The position numbers and the translations under genes are program-made. A DNA stretch of 64,000 nucleotides, taken from NCBI GenBank assembly GCA_027493935.1, contig JAOSJV010000013.1, positions 1-64,000 of the forward strand, in the 5' to 3' direction. The notes beneath the pieces were generated by a model. That model was not told where the DNA came from, did no database searches, and saw only the letters and a program-made list of their open reading frames with translations. This DNA is from Burkholderiales bacterium (lineage in GTDB: Bacteria > Pseudomonadota > Gammaproteobacteria > Burkholderiales > SG8-39). Shown in pieces: positions 18,795 through 27,194 of this stretch. Position 1 is the stretch's first letter, and each line of letters begins with the position of its first letter.

Positions 18795-19003
18795 CGCCTG
18801 TGGACGTCGTGCACAGCCAACCATCGAAGCTGCCGCGATCGGCGACGGCCGCTCGGGCGTCGTATCCGACGGCCGAGCGGCTGGCGAACGCGTCTCCGGT
18901 AGAACTTCTGGCGTGGTTCTTCAGGCTCGATGCGCCTCGTAACGCGCAGGAGGAGGCGATCCTGAGGGAGCTCGCGCGATTGATTGATCTGCCCATGGAT
19001 TGA
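18791..19003 (+). CDS. Small hypothetical protein coupled to the preceding gene
   Basis: This 70-residue protein starts at a GTG that overlaps the previous TGA (GTGA). Its C-terminal half is a well-formed helix pair (VELLAWFFRLDAPRNAQEEA, ILRELARLIDLP). No family recognised. Coupling to the 428-residue protein suggests that the two products act together. Confidence 0.5.
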   Translation: MTPVDVVHSQPSKLPRSATAARASYPTAERLANASPVELLAWFFRLDAPRNAQEEAILRELARLIDLPMD

Positions 19004-19079
19004 ACCAGAGTCGAGTGCGCGCACGGGGCGCGGCGGCAGCAATTGAGCGCCCGCGATCCGGTGGCGCCGCGGACAAGCC

Positions 19080-19868
19080 GTGCGAGCCTGTGTATCTCTG
19101 CTCTACTTGATTCTCTGCGCGCCGCAGGTTCTCGCGATCAGCGCCGGTCTGACCGCGCTGGTGCAGCTGGGGTCCACGGACGCGCTCGTGTGCGCGCTGC
19201 TGCTCGCATACGTTCCGGTGGCGGGAACGGTCGCGGCAATCGTGGGCGCGGAAATCGGGTGGCGTCTTCCATGGCCGATAGGAAGCATCGTATTCATCTG
19301 GTCCATTCCCGTGTCGCTCGCCGTGATCGCCCTGACCGTTCGCAGGCCCGGCCTCGCCAGGAGGCGCATCATCGGGACAGCCGCGGCGAACCCCGCCAGG
19401 GGCTGCGACGACCTCCCAAGCGCCGTTGCGACAAGCACCGCTAACGGACTCGCCCACAAGATGGAACGGCGCGAAGCCATAAGGGCGTTGCTCGTCGGCG
19501 CAAGGGCCGACCCGACGAGAGCGTTTGTCCTTGCGACCGAGTACCTAGGTGGCCGGTCACGATCCAGAGACGCGTCTATTGCATTCTTGCTTTTCCGCGG
19601 CGCGGCGCAGGCCGGAATTCGATCGGCCCAGTTCAACCTGGCTCTGATGTACGAGCGTGGCGAGGGCGTGAAGCGGGACTGGGCGTCGGCACTGGTGTGG
19701 TACCGAGCCGCGGCTTACCGGGGGCACGCGCGCGCCTTGTCGCGGCTCGCCCACGTGGATGAACCTGGAGCGCACGGCGCGACGATCGCCGCCGCCGGCA
19801 GCTTGGGTACGCATGAGCTGTCCGCTTCGCCGAACCCGCCCGCGCGCCGTGACGAGCGGCAGTCGTAG
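19080..19868 (+). CDS. Membrane protein with Sel1-like repeats
   Basis: This 262-residue protein begins with about three hydrophobic segments in residues 1-90 (VSLLYLILCAPQVLAISAG; ALVCALLLAYVPVAGTVAAI; WPIGSIVFIWSIPVSLAVIAL). The rest is soluble and carries one to two Sel1-type TPR-like repeats (AAQAGIRSAQFNLALMYERG followed by WASALVWYRAAAYRGHARAL). Sel1 repeats are protein-protein interaction modules common in bacterial signalling and envelope proteins. The start is a GTG. The combination of membrane N-terminus and short Sel1 tail suggests a scaffold at the inner membrane; partner unknown. Confidence 0.65.
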   Translation: MRACVSLLYLILCAPQVLAISAGLTALVQLGSTDALVCALLLAYVPVAGTVAAIVGAEIGWRLPWPIGSIVFIWSIPVSLAVIALTVRRPGLARRRIIGTAAANPARGCDDLPSAVATSTANGLAHKMERREAIRALLVGARADPTRAFVLATEYLGGRSRSRDASIAFLLFRGAAQAGIRSAQFNLALMYERGEGVKRDWASALVWYRAAAYRGHARALSRLAHVDEPGAHGATIAAAGSLGTHELSASPNPPARRDERQS

Positions 19869-20017
19869 GTGCGGGGTGACCGGGCGGCCGCAGGCCGGTC
19901 GCCTCGTTTCCCGGAGGCGACACGGTCGGGCAGGTGAAACAATTATTGACGATTGCGCCGTCCCAATGGCTTGGCCGATCCCGTAGACTCACTGGCAACT
20001 GAGGAGAGGCGGGCGTC

Positions 20018-20438
20018 ATGGGGGAGACCGTGTTGAGTTGCGGAGAGGCTTCGCGGCGTCAGGGAAATGAGCATGGCCACGCCTTCTCCGGAGAATCCGC
20101 CAACCTCGCGTCGAGCGCCGCCACGCAGCAACTGCGCGTGCGGCTCGAGGAGCTCGAGAGCAAGATTGTTGAGTTGCAGAGCGAGGCTAACATGCGTCTC
20201 GACGAAATTAGGGCACTGCGCTTCTATGCCCAGAGGCTGGAAGTGGCCCTGAAACGCCAGAGCGCGAACGTTGCCGGATTATGCGATTTTCGGGATGGCA
20301 TCATGCGGGGAGATCGCGGAGGTAACGGATCCCTCGCGGATACGTTTCATGAATCGCGAGTATCGACTGCGTCGGTTCGATGCGGCGTTCGCCGGGTTCA
20401 TGCAGGGCGACCAGCTGATCTACAAGTACGGCGAATAG
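20018..20438 (+). CDS. Coiled-coil hypothetical protein (frameshift near 20310)
   Basis: The centre is a clear coiled coil (QQLRVRLEELESKIVELQSE, then EIRALRFYAQRLEVALKR). Deleting one G from CGGGGAGATC near 20310 continues the protein as IAEVTDPSRIRFMNREYRLR, FDAAFAGFMQGDQLIYKYGE and a stop at 20436-20438. That end is unmistakably coding in composition. The N-terminus is uncertain: ATG 20018, or ATG 20067 with another indel. The product would be about 138 residues, cytoplasmic, and probably oligomeric. Family not recognised. Confidence 0.5.
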
Positions 20439-20758
20439 AGCGCGAATGCGATGGCTCGATCGTCTCGCCGGTCGCTTGCGTCCAGCCGCGGAAGTTAGGT
20501 ACGCGCTGCGCAACCGTCCGCAGGTATCCTGCAGCAGGAACGTCACGGTCGGCCACGTCGGCATCCGGCCGGAGACATCGGCCCGGCGACGACCGTTCCG
20601 GTACGCCGATGTGAATTCCTGGCCCATCTCGCACTTCGCGCGTGCTCCGGGCACTTGTCGATCCTGCGCGCCTCGCGTTATGTTCGCTGAGCTGCCGCAC
20701 GGCCCGTCTCGATCGAGGGGCGGCGAACCGGAAGCTACGACGCCTCGACGCTGGTGCA
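20439..20758. other. Intergenic stretch, no supportable gene
   Basis: About 320 bp between the coiled-coil gene and the alpha/beta hydrolase. A frame open upstream of the hydrolase ATG lacks conserved features. This is where base composition returns to the high-GC level of the rest of the window. Confidence 0.4.
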
Positions 20759-21604
20759 ATGCGCACGAACCTCATAACGATCCCCGGCGAGGACGTTCCC
20801 CTCGACGGGGCCTTCTACGAGCCGATGGGTGGTCCCGCGGCCGGCGCGGCGCTGCTGTTCCACGGCGACATGATGAACTTCTACGTCGGCGCGCCTCGGT
20901 TCCTGCCGCCGGTGCTGACCGAGCTTGGGCTCGCGTGCCTCGCGTTCAACCGCCGCGGGCACGACGTCCTCGGCACGCGCGCGGGCCGAGCCGCCGAGGG
21001 TGGCGCGTTGCAGCGCACGCACGAGGCGATCGCCGACAACCGAGCGGCTGCGGCGTGGCTCGCCGGCCGCGGCTTCCCGACGCCGGTCGTGATCGGCCAC
21101 TCGAACGGCGGGATGCTCGCCGTGCGCCACGTCGCCGATCACCCGCGCACGCCGGCGCTGGTGCTGCTCTCGGCGCATTGCGGCGGCCGCCACCTCGTGC
21201 CGCGCGCGAGCAAGGCGGGACTCCTCGCGCGCGACCGCCTCGACGAGGTCACGGCGCAGGCGCGCGCGATGGTGGCCGAGGGCCGCGGACGCGAGCTGAT
21301 GCTGCTGCAGGGCTGGTGGTACGTGGCGAGCGCGGAGAGCTTCCTCGATCTGCTGACCGAGCTCCCCGACGTGCTCGAGCTCGCGCCGCGGATTACGTGC
21401 CCCACGCTCTACCTGCGCGGCGACCAGGAGCCCGCCGATCTCTATCCGGCCGAGGCGTTCAAGCGCCGCGCGGGCGGCCCGTGCTCGGTCGAGATCGTGC
21501 CGCAGTGCGACCACTTCTATGTCGGCCGCGAGCACGCGGTCGCCGCGGCGGTTGCCGCTTGGCTCGCACGGATGCTGCCGGGCGCGGTGCGCGGTGCCGC
21601 GTAG
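20759..21604 (+). CDS. Alpha/beta hydrolase
   Basis: This 281-residue protein has the alpha/beta-hydrolase fold: oxyanion region LFHGDMMNFY, nucleophile elbow GHSNGG (Ser near residue 117), an acid region TLYLRGDQEP and the catalytic His in PQCDHFYVG. FNRRGHDVLGTR is typical of esterases and lipases acting on small esters or thioesters. The ATG at 20759 is preferred because the longer upstream frame lacks family similarity. Substrate unknown. It diverges from the minus-strand catabolic genes that follow and may belong functionally with them. Confidence 0.82.
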   Translation: MRTNLITIPGEDVPLDGAFYEPMGGPAAGAALLFHGDMMNFYVGAPRFLPPVLTELGLACLAFNRRGHDVLGTRAGRAAEGGALQRTHEAIADNRAAAAWLAGRGFPTPVVIGHSNGGMLAVRHVADHPRTPALVLLSAHCGGRHLVPRASKAGLLARDRLDEVTAQARAMVAEGRGRELMLLQGWWYVASAESFLDLLTELPDVLELAPRITCPTLYLRGDQEPADLYPAEAFKRRAGGPCSVEIVPQCDHFYVGREHAVAAAVAAWLARMLPGAVRGAA

Positions 21605-21714
21605 CGTCGCGCACGGGCGGGCCCCGCGTTCCTTGGAGCGGTGGCCGCGAGGGGGGCGGGGTGTGGGGAACTCGATGAAAGCGGCGTGAGAAATCCGGGC
21701 TAACGGCTCATCTC

Positions 21715-21944
21715 GCCGCACGGCGGCTCGAGCCACTACGAATACAGCCCGCCCGAGATTCGAGCAATCGTGCGGCGAATCCGCGAGGTTCGGCCAGCCT
21801 CTCTGCGAGGCGCGGTCGCGGACCTCGAGCGCGTTTGCTTTGCCGGGTCGCCGTTCCAGACGACGAGCGCGCGCGCCGCTTGGCGATCAGCCGCCCGCCG
21901 GTCGCCGCACCTATGTGGCCGGTGCCTACGATGCCGATCTTCAT
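21715..21944 (-). pseudogene. Fragment of an NAD-binding 6-phosphogluconate/3-hydroxyisobutyrate dehydrogenase-like gene
   Basis: The ATG at 21944 overlaps the amidohydrolase stop (ATGA) and begins with a good Rossmann N-terminus, MKIGIVGTGHIGAATGGRLI. After about 22 residues the frame is lost; shifting it gives ALVVWNGDPAK and then further incoherent sequence, and no enzyme body follows. The start resembles 3-hydroxyisobutyrate-dehydrogenase-like or F420-reductase-like proteins. The 4-bp overlap shows that an intact downstream enzyme once existed in this operon. Loss is by truncation, since only about 75 residues remain before the plus-strand hydrolase end. Confidence 0.6.
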
Positions 21945-23098
21945 CGCTTTGCCGCCTTTGTCCTCGTGGTGGTCTTCGCGCCGCGCTTGGCGCCGGCGCG
22001 CGACTTCGCCGCCGGACCGATCCCCATCGACTTCAGGCGGCCGGCGATCTTCAGCAGTCTTGCGGCGTTGAGGCCCTTGATCGCCGCCTTGTCGGCGTCC
22101 TTGAGGAACGCGCAGCCGTCGACGAAGCCGCGCGGGTCGTACCATCCCATGTCGTACGGATAGTCGGTACCGACCAGGATGTGGTCGGCACCCCACAGGT
22201 TGATGAGGTGCCGCAGCTGCTCGCGGTCGAACACGATGGTGTCGAAGTAGAGCTTCGCGAGCGACCGGCGCGGTTTCCTCCCGAGCACGGTGCGGGCGTC
22301 GGCCCGTGCGCCCCAGACGTGGTCGAACCGTCCCGGGTAGTGGCCGATGTAGCCGCCGCCGTGCGCGGCGACGATCTTCAGCCTCGGGAAGCGCTCGAGC
22401 ACGCCGTCGAAAACGAGGTGCGCGATGGCGACCGTGGTGTCGAGCGGGTTGCCGATCACGTTGTTGAAGTAGTGGTCGGCCAAGCGCTCGGCGCCGGTGA
22501 AGCCGTTCGGGTGCATGAACACCATGACGTCGAGCTCCTGCACCTTCGCCCAGAACCGGTCCAGCCCGCGCGACACCTCGCGCCCGACAATGTTGGTGCC
22601 GATCTCCACGCCGCGGAAGCCGAGCGTACGGATGCAGCGCTCGAGCTCGGCGATCGCGGCGTCCTCCGACTGCAACGGCACGTTGGCGAGCGCGACGAAG
22701 CGATCGGGGTGCCGCGCGACGATCGACGCCAGGTTGTCGTTGACTGCGCGCGCGCTCTTCGCGCCGAGCTCGGGTTCGAGCCAATACATGAACTGCGCCG
22801 GCGAGCTCGAGATCGCCTGCACGTCGACGCCCATCTTGTCCATGTCGCGCAGGCGCTGCTCGACGGTGGTCAGGCAGGCCCAGATGCTCTCGTTCTGCTT
22901 GCGGTTGGTGTCGCGCGTGAGCGGGTTGGCGAACCGCATCGCCGGCTCGCGCTCGGGCGAGAAGACGTGCTTCACCATCTCGTCCACCTGCGGATTGATC
23001 ACGTGGCAGTGGATGTCGACGCAGAAGTGGCGGCGGCCGCGCGTCGCGGCCGGGCGCGGGCCGCCGCGAGCCGCGGCGCCGGGACAGGTGAAGAGCAT
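21941..23098 (-). CDS. Amidohydrolase family 2 (ACMSD-like decarboxylase/hydrolase)
   Basis: This 385-residue TIM-barrel metalloenzyme is of the 2-amino-3-carboxymuconate-6-semialdehyde decarboxylase type. The metal HxH is in VDIHCHV; other family marks are AISSSPAQFMYW, VALANVPLQ, GVEIGTN, MVFMHPNGF, IVAAHGGGYIGHYPGR and the Asp in VGTDYPYDMGW. Related enzymes decarboxylate or hydrolyse aromatic ring-cleavage products. The last 20 or so residues are a Lys/Arg/Ala/Thr tail (AGAKRGAKTTTRTKAAKR) not usual for the family. The ATG at 23098 has GAGGGAG upstream. It lies downstream of the molybdenum hydroxylase genes, consistent with a ring-degradation cluster. Confidence 0.85.
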   Translation of the reverse strand: MLFTCPGAAARGGPRPAATRGRRHFCVDIHCHVINPQVDEMVKHVFSPEREPAMRFANPLTRDTNRKQNESIWACLTTVEQRLRDMDKMGVDVQAISSSPAQFMYWLEPELGAKSARAVNDNLASIVARHPDRFVALANVPLQSEDAAIAELERCIRTLGFRGVEIGTNIVGREVSRGLDRFWAKVQELDVMVFMHPNGFTGAERLADHYFNNVIGNPLDTTVAIAHLVFDGVLERFPRLKIVAAHGGGYIGHYPGRFDHVWGARADARTVLGRKPRRSLAKLYFDTIVFDREQLRHLINLWGADHILVGTDYPYDMGWYDPRGFVDGCAFLKDADKAAIKGLNAARLLKIAGRLKSMGIGPAAKSRAGAKRGAKTTTRTKAAKR

Positions 23099-23206
23099 GC
23101 GTGCGGTCTCCCTCGGAATGCTCGCCGCGAGCGGGCGCGCGCCGCATCTTAGCGTATCGGCGCGCTCGCGCCCGATCACCCCGGCGACGGGCTCGCTGGC
23201 GGCGCT

Positions 23207-25611
23207 TCAGCGCAGCTGCTGCGGCTGCGCGGCGCGCTTCGCCTTGATCGCGGCGAGCACGCGCTCGGCGGTCATCGGCAGCGCGGTCAGGCGCACGCCG
23301 ACCGCGTCGTAGATCGCATTGGCGATCGCGGCGGCGGTCGGCACCGAGGTCGGCTCGCCGACGCCTTTCGCGCCGAACGGTCCGGTCGGATCGTGGCTCG
23401 GCACGATGTCGACCTCGATCTCGGGCATGTCGAGGCTGGTCGGCATGATGTAGTTGGTGAGGTTCGGATTGATCTGCCGGCCGTCGTCGTCGAACAGGAT
23501 CTCCTCCTGCAGCGCGAAGCCGATGCCCATCGCGATGCCGCCCTCGACCTGGCCTTCGACCAGCATCGGGTTGATCGGCGTGCCGCAGTCGTGCGCGGCG
23601 ACGATCCGCAGCACCTCCACCTCGCCGGTCTCGTCGTCGACCTCGACCTCGGCGATCTGCGTCGCGTACACGTAGGTCGCGAACGGCTTGCCCTGGCCGG
23701 TCTCCGGATCCATGGCGACGGTCGGAGGGTTGAACGAGGCGGTCCCGATCGGCGGCTCGCCCTTTCCGACCAGCGCGTGGCGTGCCGCCTCGCCGATCGC
23801 GACACTGCGCTGGGGGAAGCCCCTGACCTGGATCTTGCGGTCGCGCGCCTCGAGCTGCTCGGGCTTCACGCCGAGCATGGGTGCGGCGGCCTCGAACAGG
23901 ATCGCGCGCGCTCTCTCGCCGGCGAGCTTGACCGCGTTGCCGGTCACGTAGGTCGTGCGGCTCGCGATCGCGCCGGTGTCCATCGGCGTCGCGTCGGTAT
24001 CGGCCGAGACGACGTGCACGTCCTCGGTCGCGATGCCGAGCGCCTCGGCGGCGATCTGGCCGAGCACCGTGAGCGAGCCCTGCCCGGTTTCGACCGTGCC
24101 GGTGAGCAGCGTCGCGGTGCCGTCCTCGTTCACCTTCACCGTGGCCGCGCTCGGGTTCGCCGATACGGTGAACCCGATCGGGTACCACATGCATGCGATG
24201 CCGCGCCCGCGCCGCCTCACGATCGCGGCTCCCGCCAGCCGAAGCGCGCCGCGGCCTGCTCGAGCGAGGCCTTGACGACGACGCTCTCGAGGGTCTGCCC
24301 GGTCGGGCTGGCGGCGCCCTCGTCGAAGGCGTTCGCGAGGCGGATCTCGAGCGGGTCGATCCCCAGCGCCGCGGCGATCTCGTCCATCTGCGACTCGTAG
24401 GCGAAGCAGACCTGCGGGGCGCCGAAGCCGCGCATCGCGCCGGCGACGGTCTTGTTGGTGTAGACCGCGAACGCCTCCACCTGCACGTGCTCGATCCTGT
24501 ACGGTCCGGTGGCGAGGATGCACGCCTTGCCGAGTGTCGTCTCGCTCCAGGAGCAGTAGGCGCCGCCGTCGAGCACCAGGCGCACCTTGCGCGCGCGGAT
24601 GCGCCCGTCGCGGCCGACCCCGGTCTTATAGTCCATGAAGAAGGGATGGCGCGTGGTCGAGGCGTAGAACTCCTCGCCGCGGGTGAACACGCCCTTGACC
24701 GGCCGGCCGGCCTTCTTCGCGAGCAGCGCGAGCACCGGCTCCTGGCTGATCTCGTTCTTGCCGCCGAAGTTGCCGCCGACGATCGTGCCGATCACCTGCA
24801 CGCGGTTGACCGGCAGCGCGAGCGTGCGCGCGATGTCGGCGCGGCCGAGCGTGATGCGCCCGAGCGTCGAGTACACCGTGAGGCGGCCGTTCGCGTCCCA
24901 GGCGGCAATCGCTGCGTGCGGCTCGATCGGCACGTGCTCGACCATCTGCGTCGTCCAGCGGCCCTCGAACACGCGGTCCGCCTCGGCGAGCGCGCGCTCG
25001 ACGTCGCCCTTGCGGATGATCTTGTGCGCGTAGACGTTGCTCGCCGGCGGGTGCACGCGTGGCGCGTCCTCGCGCATTGCCTCGAAGGGGTCGAGCACCG
25101 CTGGCAGCGGGGCGTACTCGACTACGATCCGCTCGAGCGCCTCGGCGGCGATCGCGTCGGTCGCGGCGGCCACTGCCGCCACGCCGTCGCCGGCGTGGTA
25201 GACGCGCTCGTCGGCGAGCACCGGCTGGTCCTGGAGCGAGGGCCCGAACGAGTTCACCGGGACGTCGCGGCCGGTCACGACCGCCATCACGCCGGGCATC
25301 GCCTCTGCGGCGCGGGTGTCGATGCGCACGATCCGCGCCGCGGCGATTCCGGCGCGCTTGATTCTCGCGTGCAGCATTCCCGGCAGCGCGAGATCGTCGA
25401 TGTACTTCGTCTGACCGAGCCCGTGGAGCCGCGCGTCGGGCCGGGTCGCGCGCTGCCCGACGGCGGGGGTCTGCTGCCGGACCTCGGGCACGAGCGTCTC
25501 GATCGGGAACTGCGCGGGCGGGAGCGTCGCGGGCAGGCGCGCGGACGCCTCGAGCCCCGACAGCGACTCGCGCAGCGCGGGATCCTCGGTGACCGTGCGC
25601 CGGTCGCTCAT
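23207..25611 (-). CDS. Xanthine dehydrogenase/aldehyde oxidase family, molybdopterin-binding large subunit (frameshift near 24225)
   Basis: The N-terminal part (about residues 1-465) carries the family a/b-hammerhead start (GLGQTKYIDDLALPGMLHAR), VIGTIVGGNFGGKNE, and the Moco loop GAMRGFGAPQ. One missing base near 24225 separates it from the C-terminal part with GRGIACMWYPIG, TGQGSLTVLGQIAAEALGI and the catalytic Glu in GAKGVGEPTSVPTAAAIANA. Total about 800 residues, normal for this subunit. The CO-dehydrogenase AYxCSFR loop is absent, so this is a hydroxylase of an N-heterocycle or aldehyde rather than CoxL. It is the last of three subunit genes, after the Fe-S subunit by 8 bp. Confidence 0.88.
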
Positions 25612-25619
25612 CGCATTGC

Positions 25620-26171
25620 TCAGCTGAGGCCCCCGCCCTTCTCTCCCCCTGGAAGCGGGATCGAAGGGGAGGCGGTGAGACCAAGCGGCGGCATCTCAGC
25701 GCCCGCCCCGCGCAGCGCCTGCGCGGCGGCGTGCACCGCCGTGATCATCTTGGTGTAGCCGGTGCAGCGGCAGAGGTTCCCGGCGAGCGCGTCGCGGATC
25801 TCGGCGCCCGTCGGCGCGGGGTTCGCGTCGAGCAGCGCCTTCGCCGACAGGATCGCGCCCGGTCCGCAGAACCCGCACTGCAGCGCGGCGTGCCGCTCGA
25901 ACGCCTCCTGCAGCGGGTGCAGTCCGTCGGGCGTCGCGAGCCCTTCGATCGTCAGCACGCTGCGGCCGTCGGCCTGCGCGGCGAGCATCAGGCAGGCGTT
26001 CACCGCCTGGCCGTCGACGAGCACCGTGCACGCGCCGCAGTCGCCGACGTCGCAGCCGAGCTTGGCGCCGGTGAGGCCGAGGTGCTCGCGCAGCAGCGCG
26101 AGGAGCGTCGTCTCCGGCGGCGCCGACAGGACGTGCTCCCGTCCGTTGACGGTGATCCGCAGCGCGCTCAC
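25620..26171 (-). CDS. Molybdenum hydroxylase 2Fe-2S subunit
   Basis: This small subunit has two 2Fe-2S clusters: the plant-ferredoxin-type motif GAKLGCDVGDCGACTVLVDG with a distal Cys in NACLML, and the C-terminal CGFCGPG...CRCTGY. It passes electrons between the Mo and FAD sites. The GTG at 26171 overlaps the FAD-subunit stop (GTGA); the frame upstream of it belongs to that gene. The last 20 or so residues (PSIPLPGGEKGGGLS) are encoded by a palindromic repeat at about 25628-25680 and extend beyond the family end. Confidence 0.9.
   Translation of the reverse strand: MSALRITVNGREHVLSAPPETTLLALLREHLGLTGAKLGCDVGDCGACTVLVDGQAVNACLMLAAQADGRSVLTIEGLATPDGLHPLQEAFERHAALQCGFCGPGAILSAKALLDANPAPTGAEIRDALAGNLCRCTGYTKMITAVHAAAQALRGAGAEMPPLGLTASPSIPLPGGEKGGGLS
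25628..25680. repeat. Interspersed GC-rich palindrome inside the end of the Fe-S subunit gene
   Basis: The sequence CTCTCCCCCTGGAAGCGGG-ATCGAAGGGGAGG resembles the repeat units at 5285-5420. It supplies the C-terminal codons and stop of the 2Fe-2S subunit, suggesting insertion of the element across the original gene end. Confidence 0.45.
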
Positions 26172-27042
26172 TGTGCGCCTTGCGCGCGTGCGCACGCGGC
26201 CGCCAGCGCGCGCCGCGCGAGTACGCTGACGAGCTCGCGCCGGTAGTCCGCCGAGGCGCGGAAATCGCTGATCGGCCGCGCCTCGGTCGCGGCGATGCGC
26301 CCGGCCTCGGCCATCGCCTCGCTGGTGGGCGGGCGGCCCTCCAGGAAAGCCTCGGCCTGCGGCGCACGAATCACCGTCGGCGCGACCGCGCCGAGCGCGA
26401 TGCGCGGGGCGACGAATGCGCGCCGGTCCGGATCGACGCGGACCGCCGCGGCGACGTTCACGAGCGCGAGTGCCTGCCCCTTGCGCAAACCGAACTTCAG
26501 AAAGCTCGCCGGCTTGCCGAGGCTCGCGGCCGGCACGACAACGTCCACCAGCAGCTCGTCGGTCGCGAGCGCCGTCCGGCGCGGACCCACGAAGAAGTCG
26601 CCGAGGGCAAGCGTGCGCGTCCCGCGCGGGCCGGCGACCGTCACCCGGGCCTCGAGCGCGAGCAGCGCGGGCCCGCTGTCCATCGAAGGCACGCCGGTCG
26701 CGAGGTTGCCGCCCAGCGTGCCGAGGTTGCGCGTCTGCACCGCTCCGATCGTGCGCGCAGCCTCGGCGAGCACAGGCGCAAACTCGCGCACGAGCGGCGA
26801 GCGCACGAGCTCGCTGTGGGTGACGAGCGCACCGATGCGCAGGCCATCCGCGGTCGCCGCGATGCCACGCATGTCGGCGGCGCGCGAGATGTCGAGCACC
26901 ACCGGCGGCGTCTCGGGCGCGCTCTTGAGGTCGACCAGCAGGTCGGTCCCGCCGGCGAGGACCTTGACCCCGGGCCGTGCTCCGCGAGCAGCGCCACGGC
27001 GTGCGCCGAGTCCGCCGCCGCGACGAGCGTGAAGGCTCTCAT
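26168..27042 (-). CDS. Molybdenum hydroxylase FAD-binding subunit (frameshift near 26970)
   Basis: This CoxM/CutM-type FAD subunit is about 290 residues. The first 27 residues (MRAFTLVAAADSAHAVALLA) lie in another frame; restoring one G at the CCCGGGG run near 26970 gives the FAD-binding VKVLAGGTDLLVDLK. The second FAD motif TRNLGTLGGNLATGVPSMDS follows, and the C-terminal CO-dehydrogenase-flavoprotein domain is intact (ISDFRASADYRRELVSVLARR). It is the first gene of the three-subunit operon (FAD, Fe-S, Mo) and overlaps the Fe-S gene by 4 bp. Confidence 0.88.
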
Positions 27043-27194
27043 CTGCCTGCCGCCTCCTCCTTTACGGGCGGGGACACGCCGGTACGGTCCGCCCTCGCGG
27101 CACTTCTAGCACGGGCCGCCCGGGCTGCCCCTTGGGGTAGATCAAACTTTACACGACGCGCCGGGCGGTTTACGCGCTGCGGTGCGGCAAGCGG

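Noticed and set aside
23207..25611. Two separate molybdopterin-binding subunits
   Set aside because: The two parts are complementary halves of one large subunit and join at a single-base frameshift near 24225; no ribosome binding site precedes the second part.
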